Of a DNA stretch of 64,000 bases, positions 9,020 through 16,083 are shown piece after piece. Position numbers and translations under genes: made by a program. The first letter of the stretch is position 1; every line of letters begins with the position of its first letter. The DNA comes from Kofleriaceae bacterium (GTDB lineage Bacteria; Myxococcota_A; Polyangia; Haliangiales; Haliangiaceae). The stretch is from positions 62,001 through 126,000 of the forward strand of contig JACKDR010000015.1 of assembly GCA_020633495.1 (NCBI GenBank), read 5' to 3'. A model generated the notes under the pieces. It was given only the letters and a program-made list of their open reading frames with translations. It was not told the origin of the DNA and did not search any database.

Positions 9020-10217
9020 GCTCCGGCCGGACCCGGGCGCCGACCTCGAGCCGCTGGCCGTCGGGGATGATCACCTCGGCGCCCTCGGCGACGCCGCCGA
9101 CGAGCTCGGTCGCGCCATCGCCGCGGATGCCGAGCTGGACGTCGTGGCGGGCGACCCGGCCGTCCTCGACGGTCAGCACGTACGGGCGCGACGACGCGGC
9201 GTCGCGGACCGCGGCGCTGCGCACGGTCAGCACGTCGGCGCGGGTCGCGACCGTCAGATCGATCGACACCGTCATCTCGGGGCGCAGGTGCGCCGGCGGC
9301 GCCGGCACCGCGAGCCGGACCTCGACGCTGCCGCGCTGCGGATCGATCGACGGCGCGATGTAGCTGACCGTGGCGTCGAAGACCTCCTGCGGGTAGGCAT
9401 CGGCGGACGCTCGCGCCGCCTGGCCGACGGCGAGCCACGCCAGGTTGCGCTCGTCGGCCTGGAACACCAGCTGGACCTCGGCGTCGGCGGCCAGCACCAT
9501 CAGCGTGCGCGACGGCTGGACCACGTCGCCGGGCTCGACCGAACGGGTCAGGACGTCGCCGTCGTGCAGCGCGACGATCCGGGTCTGCTCGAGCCGCACC
9601 TTGGCGCCGGCGAGCTGGGCCTGGGCCTGGAGCAGCGCGGTCAGCGCGACCCGCGAGTCGGCGCCGGCGGGCGCCGCGGCCGCCTGCTGGGCGTCGGCGG
9701 CGTTCTTGCGCGCCTGCGCGATGTCGACGGCGCGCTGCGCGTGCTCGAGGTCGACCGCGGGCGCCGCGTGCTGCTCGACCAGCGACCGGGTCCGCTCGAG
9801 ATCGGCCTGGGCGCGCGCGAGGTTGGACTCGGCCTCGCGCAGCGCCTCGCTGGCGACGATCGCGCCGACCCGCCGCAGCTGATCGACCCGCGCCTTGGCC
9901 TGGCTCACCGCCGCCTCGGCCTGGGCGACCGCGGCGCGCTCGGCGCCGTCGTCGAGCTGGACCAGCAGGTCGCCGGCGGCGACGTGCTGGCCCTCGACCG
10001 CGCCGACCGCGACCACCAGGCCGGCGGTCTGCGCCGCGATCTGCACGCGCGTCGGCACGCGCACGCGGCCGCTGGCGACCAGGTGCTGCTCGAGATCCTG
10101 GCGGATCACGACGCAGGTGCGGACCACCGGGCCGCGCGCGCGCAGCAGCAGCACCACGGCGCCGGCGATCACGACGGCGGCCGCGATCCACACCAGCGGT
10201 CGGCGGAGGAACCTCAC
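9012..10217 (-). CDS. HlyD/MacA/DevB-type periplasmic adaptor
   Basis: A 401-residue membrane-fusion protein. An N-terminal anchor (LVWIAAAVVIAGAVVLLL) is followed by the split lipoyl half-motif (QTAGLVVAVGAVEGQHVAAGDLLVQLDDG). An Ala/Glu/Gln-rich coiled coil spans about 95-205. The second lipoyl half (LTRSVEPGDVV), a beta barrel, and a membrane-proximal domain (PDGQRLEVGARV) follow. It would link the FtsX-type permease to an outer-membrane exit duct, but no TolC-like gene is in the window. The start is read as GTG at 10217 with little ribosome-binding signal. As first gene of the cassette it gives the order adaptor-permease-ATPase, the DevBCA order known from cyanobacterial glycolipid export. 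Confidence 0.85.
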   Translation of the reverse strand: MRFLRRPLVWIAAAVVIAGAVVLLLRARGPVVRTCVVIRQDLEQHLVASGRVRVPTRVQIAAQTAGLVVAVGAVEGQHVAAGDLLVQLDDGAERAAVAQAEAAVSQAKARVDQLRRVGAIVASEALREAESNLARAQADLERTRSLVEQHAAPAVDLEHAQRAVDIAQARKNAADAQQAAAAPAGADSRVALTALLQAQAQLAGAKVRLEQTRIVALHDGDVLTRSVEPGDVVQPSRTLMVLAADAEVQLVFQADERNLAWLAVGQAARASADAYPQEVFDATVSYIAPSIDPQRGSVEVRLAVPAPPAHLRPEMTVSIDLTVATRADVLTVRSAAVRDAASSRPYVLTVEDGRVARHDVQLGIRGDGATELVGGVAEGAEVIIPDGQRLEVGARVRPERD

Positions 10218-10268
10218 GGCGAGTACCGTGTAGCACGCGTCGCGCGGTTGGCCGGTCCTCCGTCGCCG

Positions 10269-10634
10269 CTACTGGGCGTTGCCGGTGGCCGGATCGTGCG
10301 AGTGCCAGCCGACCGCGGGTCGGCCCTGTCGGTCGAGATAGTCACCCCACTGCATCTCCTTGTGCTCGACCAGCACCGTGCCGCCGTCGAGATCCACGGC
10401 GAACGTCATATGCTTGTTGCCGCCGTTGTCGAGGTCGCCGAGCGGTGCGGCGACCGGCGGTTCGACCGCCGCGGCGGCGTCCGCGCCCATCGGGACGGCC
10501 GCGTCGCGCGGCGCCGCCGATCGAGCGCGCCCGCACGCCGCCAGCCCGACCAACCCGACGAGCACCGCCACCACCGGCGCCGCGCCACCGCGCCGGCGCC
10601 ACCACCGTCGAGCACGCGCCCGGGGGGCGATCAT
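10269..10634 (-). CDS. Small lipoprotein of unknown function
   Basis: A 121-residue lipoprotein. An Arg/Trp-rich N-region (RARARRWWRRR), a hydrophobic core and the lipobox LAACG place the lipidated Cys near residue 34. An Ala/Pro linker leads to about 60 mature residues with NKHMTFAVDLDGGTVLVEHKEMQWGDYLD and a His/Asp-containing tail (GWHSHDPATG). The compact C-terminal part looks like a small beta domain, but I do not recognise it. It lies 51 bases upstream of the exporter cassette on the same strand, so it may be co-transcribed and could be an accessory to export; that is inference. Confidence 0.6.
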   Translation of the reverse strand: MIAPRARARRWWRRRGGAAPVVAVLVGLVGLAACGRARSAAPRDAAVPMGADAAAAVEPPVAAPLGDLDNGGNKHMTFAVDLDGGTVLVEHKEMQWGDYLDRQGRPAVGWHSHDPATGNAQ

Positions 10635-10737
10635 GTCGACACCGTAAGCACGCCGTGGCGGAGATCACCGGGGCCGGCGCCGCGATCCGCGCGGCACGCT
10701 GCCGCACCACGACGCCCACGGTCGCCGCGGCCCGGGC

Positions 10738-10779
10738 GGTCCACCCGACGGTCCACCCCGGTCCACCCCTGGTCCACCC
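10738..10779 (+). repeat. Four phased GGTCCACCC direct repeats
   Basis: The 9-mer GGTCCACCC occurs at 10738, 10750, 10760 and 10771. Spacings are 12, 10 and 11 bases, close to one helical turn. They sit in the divergent gap between the small lipoprotein (start 10634) and the DUF4157 gene (start 10835). The arrangement resembles a cooperative activator or repressor site on one DNA face. The block is open in the reading frame of the DUF4157 gene, but no plausible start codon and no codon-like composition support translation through it. Confidence 0.55.
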
Positions 10780-10834
10780 CGTGCCGCCGCAAGTGCCCGT
10801 GACTCCCGGGCGACCGCATGGCGCGACGCTTGCG

Positions 10835-12040
10835 ATGTCCCCGGGGATGCCCAGCGAGCGCCTGCTCCAGCGATCTCTGCACCCCGACGTCGACCTCGAT
10901 CCCGCCCGGGCCCACCTGGTCGCGGTCGGACGCAGCACGCTGACCCAGCGCCACGTCGCGCGGCCGAGCGCGGTGCAGCGCGCCGCGGATCACGCCCGCC
11001 TCGACGCCGCCTGGGCCGGCCACACCGTGCAGCTGGCGCGCGACGGCCACTCGGGCCTCGACGACGACGGGATCCAGGCCGCGGCGGCGCACGGCCTGGG
11101 CGCGCCGGCCAGCGCGCTGCCCCACCTCGACGCCATCCAGCGCGCCTTCGGGCACCACGACGTCAGCGGCGTCACCGCGCACGTCGGCGGCGCCGCCCGC
11201 GAGGCCAGCGAGGCCATGGGCGCGCACGCCTACGCCACCGGCAACCACGTCGCGTTCGCCGAGGCGCCGAGCCTGGCGCTGGTCGCGCACGAGGCGGCGC
11301 ACGTGGTGCAGCAGCGCGCCGGCGTGCAGCTGTCGTCGGCGGTGGGCCAGGTCGGCGACGCCTACGAGCAGCAGGCCGACGCCGTCGCCGAGCGCGTCGT
11401 CCGCGGCGAGAGCGCCGTCGATCTGCTGCCCGGCGGCGGCGATCACGCCGCGGCCGACGGCGGCGTCCAGCGCAAGCCGGCGGCGCCGACCGCCGGGCCG
11501 TCCGAGGACGACCGCTTCGGCGCCGGGCCGGTCGCCGCCGACGCCCACGGTCGCATCATCCAGGTCAGCGTGTCGCACGCCGGCACCCGCATCACGGTCG
11601 GGCTCGGCGCCAAGCAGGGCGTCCACGTCGGCATGGAGGGCTACGTCGCCAGCGCCGACGGCATGCTGGCCGACTTCCAGATCGAGGACGTCGCCGATCG
11701 GGTCTGCCACGCCACCATCCAGGTCCCGCCCGACGCCCTCGCCGGTCACGACCAGGTGGTCGTCAACCCGGGCACGATGCCCAAGGCGGCGGTGCGCCAC
11801 GACATGAAGGCCCGCATCGTCGGCATCTCGGTCGACCACGACCGCACGCGCATCATGATCGGCTTCGGCTCCAACCACGGCGCCCGCGCCGGCATGCGCG
11901 GCTACCTGGTCGGCGACGACGGCCGCCGCTACACCTCGTTCGAGATCGCCGAGGAGCACCCCGGCCACTCGGTCGCGTACGTCGACGACACCGTCGACGC
12001 GGTCCGCGCCCACAGCAACGTCGTCCTCAACCCGTCGTGA
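10835..12040 (+). CDS. DUF4157 (eCIS core) protein with tandem C-terminal repeats
   Basis: A 401-residue protein with no signal peptide. Residues about 100-190 form a DUF4157 domain: ARAHVGG-like GVTAHVGGAAREASEAMGA, then AYATGNHVAFA, then the metallopeptidase-like HEAAHVVQQR at 152-161 and QADAVAERVV. DUF4157 domains are common in proteins associated with extracellular contractile injection systems and with toxin loading. The C-terminal part holds two copies of an approximately 85-residue unit. Each begins I-x-V/G-S and continues RTxIxxGxGxxxGxxxGMxGY, starting near residues 240 and 325 and ending VVNP/VLNP. ATG 10835 is chosen because the upstream frame is low-complexity; ATG 10847 is also possible. 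No contractile-system genes are nearby. Confidence 0.7.
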   Translation: MSPGMPSERLLQRSLHPDVDLDPARAHLVAVGRSTLTQRHVARPSAVQRAADHARLDAAWAGHTVQLARDGHSGLDDDGIQAAAAHGLGAPASALPHLDAIQRAFGHHDVSGVTAHVGGAAREASEAMGAHAYATGNHVAFAEAPSLALVAHEAAHVVQQRAGVQLSSAVGQVGDAYEQQADAVAERVVRGESAVDLLPGGGDHAAADGGVQRKPAAPTAGPSEDDRFGAGPVAADAHGRIIQVSVSHAGTRITVGLGAKQGVHVGMEGYVASADGMLADFQIEDVADRVCHATIQVPPDALAGHDQVVVNPGTMPKAAVRHDMKARIVGISVDHDRTRIMIGFGSNHGARAGMRGYLVGDDGRRYTSFEIAEEHPGHSVAYVDDTVDAVRAHSNVVLNPS

Positions 12041-12069
12041 CCGCTGGCCACCGCTGGTAACATGGCGGG

Positions 12070-12834
12070 ATGCGCCCCCCCGCCGCCTCGTCCACGCTGC
12101 CGCCCCGCCACCGGGGACGCGCCGTCGCTCGGGTCGTGGCGGTGGCGGTGGCGCTTGCGCTGGCACCGGCGTGTGGCGCCGACGGGCCGCGGCCCGAGGA
12201 TCGGCTCGCCGGCGAGCTGACGCCGACCCGGCCGGGCGCGTACTACGTCGACCAGGCGCAGCGCTACTTCGACGGCCTCGACGAGAGCGCCGACCCGGCG
12301 AGCGTCGCGACCTACTCGACGCGGGTCGCGCGCTGGGAGTGGCCGCCGTGGCTGTACCTCACCGGCTACGGCGCCGAGGACATGGCGGCGCTCGACGAGA
12401 CCGTCAAGGCCGCGACCCCGGCGACCATCCCCGACCGCGACTGCCGCGCCTTCGACGTCCAGCCGTTCGCGCGCTGCCGGGTGTCGTTCGCGTACGCCGG
12501 CGGACCGTGCCCGATCTACGAGGAGTTCACGTTCAACGACCAGGGCGAGATCACGTTCATCGAGGCGTGGTCCGATCTGCCCGGGCTGCGGCCGATGGCG
12601 GACGCCGACACCTGGGCCGAGGCCGACGGCGTGCACCGGCTGTCGGCGAAGGTGCCGGGCCTGGGTAACGCCACCGGGCTGATCGATCCCGAGTCGCCGG
12701 GCATGGCCGAGGCCGCCGCCGCGGATCCCGAGCTCGCCGACTTCGTCGCGCGGACCCGCGAGTTCTGGGACTACTGGGTCCGCGCGTACGAGGCCGCGGG
12801 CGACGATCTGTTCGTGCGCGGCTGCGGCTGGTAA
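12070..12834 (+). CDS. Secreted lipoprotein, unknown function
   Basis: A 254-residue protein. The N-terminus has an Arg-rich stretch, then a hydrophobic VVAVAVALALAP segment and PACG, giving a likely lipidated Cys near residue 35. The mature part has YYVDQAQRYFDGLDESADP near 60 and paired cysteines in RDCRAFDVQPFARCRVSF and GGPCPIYEEF. It ends in an aromatic helix (TREFWDYWVRAYEAAGDDLF). The middle resembles a cystatin/NTF2-like alpha-beta fold, but no family is recognisable. It follows the DUF4157 gene by 29 bases on the same strand and could share its transcript. Confidence 0.55.
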   Translation: MRPPAASSTLPPRHRGRAVARVVAVAVALALAPACGADGPRPEDRLAGELTPTRPGAYYVDQAQRYFDGLDESADPASVATYSTRVARWEWPPWLYLTGYGAEDMAALDETVKAATPATIPDRDCRAFDVQPFARCRVSFAYAGGPCPIYEEFTFNDQGEITFIEAWSDLPGLRPMADADTWAEADGVHRLSAKVPGLGNATGLIDPESPGMAEAAAADPELADFVARTREFWDYWVRAYEAAGDDLFVRGCGW

Positions 12835-12846
12835 CGGGCCGCCGGG

Positions 12847-14094
12847 TCACGCCGCGCGCGACATCGTCGCCGTCGGGGTCGACGGCGTCGTCGGCGGCAT
12901 CGTCGGGGCGGTCGCGGCGGTCGTCGTCGGGGCGGTCGTCGTCGCGGCGGTCGTCGTCGCGGCGGTCGTCGTCGCGGCGGTCGTCGTCGGGGCGGTCGTC
13001 GTCGCGGCGGTCGTCGTCGTCGGGCGCGCCGCGCGCCGGCCGCCCGGCAGGGCGTAGCGGACGATCTTGCCGACGACGCTGCCGAACTGCCGGGCCAGGC
13101 CGCCGGTGTTGTAGCGCTGGCCGTAGCGCTCGCAGATCTCGCGGACCCGCGGCGCCATCTGCGGGTAGCGCGACGCCGGCAGGTCCGGGAACAGGTGGTG
13201 CTCGATCTGGTGGCTGAGGTGGCCGGTCATGACGTGGAACGTCTTGCCGCCCTCGAGGTTGGCCGAGCCGGCGAGCTGCCGCAGGTACCACTGGCCGCGG
13301 CTCTCGTCGACGACCTCGTCGGCGTGGTACAGGCGCACGCCGTCGGGGAAGTGACCGCAGAAGATGACCGTGAAGGTCCACAGGTTGCGGGTGAGGTTGG
13401 CGAGCAGGTTGCCGGCGGCGACCCGCGGCGCGTTGCCCAGCGCCAGCGCCGGGAACACGACGTAGTCCTTGAGCAGCTGCCAGCCGGCCTTGCGCAGGAA
13501 CGGCCGGGCGCGCACCCGCACCTGGGCCCAGGTCTGCTTGCCGCTGCTGACCTCGTCGAGGCGCAGGTCGTGGGTCGCGACGCCCCACTGGAAGTTCATC
13601 GCCAGCAGCGTCGCGGCCAGCGGCTGGATCAGGTGGCGCGGGTACCAGCGCTGCTCGGGGCTGACGCGCAGGAAGCCGTAGCCGACGTCGCGGTCCTGGC
13701 CGAGGATGTTGGTGAAGGTGTGGTGCTCGAAGTTGTGCGAGTGGCGCCAGTCGTCGCCGTCGCACGCGTTGTCCCACTCGTAGTCACCGCCGAGCGCGGG
13801 ATCGCCGGTCCAGGCGTACTGGCCGTGCATCAGGTTGTGGCCGATCTCCATGTTGTCGAGGATCTTGGCGACGCCGAGCGCCCCGGCGCCGACGACGAAG
13901 CTCACCGGGCCGACGCCGAAGTGCAGCAGCAGCCGGCCGGCAGCCTCGGCCTGGTGGGCGGCGCGGATCACCGCGCGGATATGATCGACGTCGGCCTGGC
14001 CGAGGTCGTCGAGGACCTCCTGGCGGAGGGCGTCGAGCTCGCGGCCGAAGGCGTCGGCCTGGTCACGGGTCAGGGGCTTGCTGGAGGTGGTCAT
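12847..14094 (-). CDS. Membrane fatty-acid (acyl-CoA/acyl-lipid) desaturase with a Thr-Ala repeat tail
   Basis: A 415-residue desaturase. The three histidine boxes that hold the di-iron centre are present: HNLMH at 86-90, HSHNFEHH at 118-125, and HQIEHH near 291-296. This is the pattern of delta-9/front-end type membrane desaturases. Hydrophobic segments at about 62-80 and 180-200 flank them. An AGGA ribosome-binding site lies just before ATG 14094. The ferredoxin reductase gene ends 42 bases upstream and would supply electrons. The last 55 residues are an odd low-complexity tail made of TTTAA/TTTAP units encoded by 15-bp DNA repeats. The repressor candidate is the divergent TetR gene at 15390. 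Confidence 0.85.
   Translation of the reverse strand: MTTSSKPLTRDQADAFGRELDALRQEVLDDLGQADVDHIRAVIRAAHQAEAAGRLLLHFGVGPVSFVVGAGALGVAKILDNMEIGHNLMHGQYAWTGDPALGGDYEWDNACDGDDWRHSHNFEHHTFTNILGQDRDVGYGFLRVSPEQRWYPRHLIQPLAATLLAMNFQWGVATHDLRLDEVSSGKQTWAQVRVRARPFLRKAGWQLLKDYVVFPALALGNAPRVAAGNLLANLTRNLWTFTVIFCGHFPDGVRLYHADEVVDESRGQWYLRQLAGSANLEGGKTFHVMTGHLSHQIEHHLFPDLPASRYPQMAPRVREICERYGQRYNTGGLARQFGSVVGKIVRYALPGGRRAARPTTTTAATTTAPTTTAATTTAATTTAATTTAPTTTAATAPTMPPTTPSTPTATMSRAA
12914..13018. repeat. Seven tandem 15-bp repeats inside the desaturase 3' end
   Basis: The unit GCGGCGGTCGTCGTC (two copies begin GGGG instead of GCGG) is repeated seven times without gaps. The length is a multiple of three, so copy-number changes keep the desaturase frame. 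On the coding strand each unit encodes Thr-Thr-Thr-Ala-Ala or Thr-Thr-Thr-Ala-Pro. This is coding minisatellite DNA rather than a CRISPR array, as there are no spacers. Confidence 0.85.
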
Positions 14095-14136
14095 GGGGTC
14101 CTCTCGTCGCGTCGGATCGGGGTGGCGGCGGCGCGG

Positions 14137-15234
14137 CTACAGCTCGAGCTCGAGCTCGGAGCGCGCCACCGACACGCACAGCTGGATGTCCTCGTCGGGG
14201 TCGGTCGAGCGCGCGCCGGTCAGCAGGTTCTCGACCACGCCGCTGCGCTTGCGGCACGTGCAGGTCTTGCAGATGCCCATGCGGCAGCCCGAGGCGGGGC
14301 GGGCGCCGCCGCGCTCGAGCTGCTCGAGCAGGGTGCCGGCGCCGTCGGCGCTGATCGTGCGCGCGGTCCGGGTCAGGCGCACCGCGACCGGCGCGCCCGG
14401 CTCGGTCGTCGCCGGGCGGGGGGTGGCGAACCGCTCGCGGTGCAGCCGCGCCGACGCGCCGGCGCGCGCCCACATCTGCTCGACCCGCGCCATCAGCGGC
14501 GCCGGGCCGCACAGCATCGTGGTGCGCGCGGCGTGGTCGGGCACCTGCGCGGCGAGCCGGGCCTCGTCGAAGGCGCCGTCGCCGCGCGGATCGTCGTCGA
14601 CGCGGATCAGCAGGCGCAGGCCGGGGCGGCGGGCCGCGATGGCCTCGAGCTCGGCGCCGAAGATGACGTGGTCGCGGCTGCGCGCGTGGTGCACGAAGAC
14701 GACGTCGTCGACGGCGCCGCGGGCGTCGAGGTCGCGCAGCATCGACATCACCGGGGTGATGCCGCTGCCGCCGCTGAGCAGCAGCAGGCCGCCGGCCGGC
14801 CGCGGCTCGGGCAGGACGAAGTCGCCGGCGGCGGCGCCGAGGCCGACGACGTCGCCGGGGCACAGCTCGTCGTGCAGCCAGCTCGACACCCGGCCGTCCG
14901 GCACCCGCTTGACCGTGATGGCCAGGCGGCGCGCCGGCGACGGCGCCGACGAGATCGAGTAGCAGCGGCGGACGCGGACGCCGTCGATCTCGACCTCGAT
15001 CGTGGTGTGCTGGCCGGCGCGGTGGCCGCGCCAGTGGTGGTTGGGCTGCAGGACGAAGGTCCGGGTGTCCGGCGTCTCGTCGATGATCTCGACGACCCGG
15101 GCCCGGACCTCGCGCGGCGACCAGGTGGGGTCGACCTGGCCGATCCAGAAGGCGGCCTGGCGGTCGAGGAACAGGCCCCGGGACAGGGCACGGGTGGCGC
15201 GGCGCAGGGCGGACATCGGCAGGGTGGGGGTCAT
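14137..15234 (-). CDS. Ferredoxin-NAD(P) reductase with C-terminal 2Fe-2S domain (desaturase electron donor)
   Basis: A 365-residue flavo-iron-sulfur reductase. The FAD-binding part has RRCYSISSAPSP (R-x-Y-S). The nucleotide-binding part has LLLLSGGSGITPVMSML and MLCGPAPLM. The C-terminal plant-type ferredoxin domain has GCRMGICKTCTC, with the last cluster Cys in DIQLCVSV. The family matches Pseudomonas DesC-type and mycobacterial Rv3230c-type oxidoreductases that feed membrane desaturases. ATG 15234 is preferred over TTG 15264 because CGGAG sits 6-10 bases before it. The desaturase gene follows after 42 bases. It should be controlled by the palindromic half-sites in the gap with the TetR gene. 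Confidence 0.85.
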   Translation of the reverse strand: MTPTLPMSALRRATRALSRGLFLDRQAAFWIGQVDPTWSPREVRARVVEIIDETPDTRTFVLQPNHHWRGHRAGQHTTIEVEIDGVRVRRCYSISSAPSPARRLAITVKRVPDGRVSSWLHDELCPGDVVGLGAAAGDFVLPEPRPAGGLLLLSGGSGITPVMSMLRDLDARGAVDDVVFVHHARSRDHVIFGAELEAIAARRPGLRLLIRVDDDPRGDGAFDEARLAAQVPDHAARTTMLCGPAPLMARVEQMWARAGASARLHRERFATPRPATTEPGAPVAVRLTRTARTISADGAGTLLEQLERGGARPASGCRMGICKTCTCRKRSGVVENLLTGARSTDPDEDIQLCVSVARSELELEL

Positions 15235-15262
15235 CGCGGCTCCGTGGTTCCTACTTGACCGC

Positions 15263-15290
15263 AAGTTACGGTTGGGTAGGTAGAAGTCAA
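15263..15290 (-). promoter_or_regulatory. Predicted promoter and operator half-site of the reductase/desaturase operon
   Basis: On the minus strand TTGACT (15290-15285) and TAACTT (15268-15263) are separated by 16 bases, fitting a sigma70-type promoter. The -10 hexamer lies inside AAGTTACG (15263-15270), whose exact inverse CGTAACTT occurs at 15358-15365 before the TetR gene. A repressor on the site would block the -10. The gap is visibly AT-richer than its surroundings. Confidence 0.55.
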
Positions 15291-15354
15291 CGCGAATCTT
15301 GTAACTGCATGAAACAGCGAAGTCCGATTCGAACCGCGAACCGGGTTCTTACCG

Positions 15355-15383
15355 TTGCGTAACTTACTTCACCGTTCTAGATT
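15355..15383 (+). promoter_or_regulatory. Predicted promoter/operator of the TetR gene (leaderless type)
   Basis: TTGCGT (15355-15360) and TAGATT (15378-15383) are 17 bases apart. The -10 ends 6 bases before the ATG at 15390, so the transcript would begin at or next to the start codon, with no room for a ribosome-binding site. CGTAACTT (15358-15365) overlaps the -35 and mirrors AAGTTACG on the desaturase side. An additional palindrome GAACCGGGTTC lies at 15338-15348. Confidence 0.5.
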
Positions 15384-15389
15384 GGCCGC

Positions 15390-16007
15390 ATGAAGGCCAG
15401 TCGCCGCCTGCCCGCGTCGGAGCGCCGGGCCCAGCTGATCGAGGTCGGGCGCGCCGCGTTCGCCCGGTACGGCTACGAGGGCACCTCGATGGAGAAGGTC
15501 GCCGACAGCGCCCGGGTCTCCAAGCCCGTCATCTACGAGCACTTCGGCGGCAAGGAGGGCCTCTACGCGGTCATCGTCGATCGCGAGATGGACTACGTCG
15601 TGCGCCGCATCGTCGAGGCGATCGCGACCGGGACGCCGCGCGAGCGGGTCGAGCAGGCGAGCCTGGCGTTCCTGACCTACGTCCGCGACCAGCCCGACGG
15701 CTTCGCGATCCTGTCGCAGGACTCGCCGCTGACCGCGACCCGCGGCCGGCTGTCGAGCCTGCTCAACGACCTCGCCGAGCGGGTCGGCCACGTCTTCGCG
15801 GCGTCGTTCAAGGACGCCGGCTACGATCCCCGGGCCGCGCCGATCTACGCGCACGCCCTGGTCGGCATGGTCACGTTCGTCGGCAAGTGGTGGACCGACG
15901 TCCGCAAGCCGTCGGTCGAGGAGGTCGCCAAGCACATCGGGGCCCTGGCGTGGATGGGCCTGCGGCACCTGCCCAAGAAGCCGACGCTGCAGTCGCGGCC
16001 GCGGTGA
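15390..16007 (+). CDS. TetR-family repressor, DesT-like by context
   Basis: A 205-residue TetR regulator. The helix-turn-helix spans about residues 10-57 (RRAQLIEVGRAAFARYGYEGTSMEKVADSARVSKPVIYEHFGGKEGLY, read in parts). Residues 60-200 are the helical ligand-binding and dimerisation domain. It is divergent from the ferredoxin reductase/desaturase pair. That is the gene layout of Pseudomonas desT-desCB, in which DesT senses the saturated/unsaturated acyl-CoA ratio. The ligand here is inferred from context only. ATG 15390 is the only reasonable start and probably lies on a leaderless transcript. Confidence 0.8.
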   Translation: MKASRRLPASERRAQLIEVGRAAFARYGYEGTSMEKVADSARVSKPVIYEHFGGKEGLYAVIVDREMDYVVRRIVEAIATGTPRERVEQASLAFLTYVRDQPDGFAILSQDSPLTATRGRLSSLLNDLAERVGHVFAASFKDAGYDPRAAPIYAHALVGMVTFVGKWWTDVRKPSVEEVAKHIGALAWMGLRHLPKKPTLQSRPR

Positions 16008-16083
16008 TCAGCCGCCCGCACCGGGCGCCGCGCGTGGCACGGCCCGTGCTGAGATGACCAGGACAGCCAGCCACGGGGACCCC

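Noticed and set aside
10445..10834. N-terminal extension of the DUF4157 protein
   Set aside because: The open frame upstream is Arg/Pro/His low-complexity, includes the GGTCCACCC repeats and overlaps the divergent lipoprotein; ATG 10835 is more natural.
12914..13018. Repeat array considered as CRISPR
   Set aside because: Units are 15 bp, contiguous and lack spacers; they lie in frame inside the desaturase gene.
15326..15335. GATTCGAACC resembling a tRNA T-loop
   Set aside because: The flanking bases do not form a 5-bp T stem on either strand, and no anticodon or acceptor stem is nearby; it is an incidental palindrome in a promoter gap.
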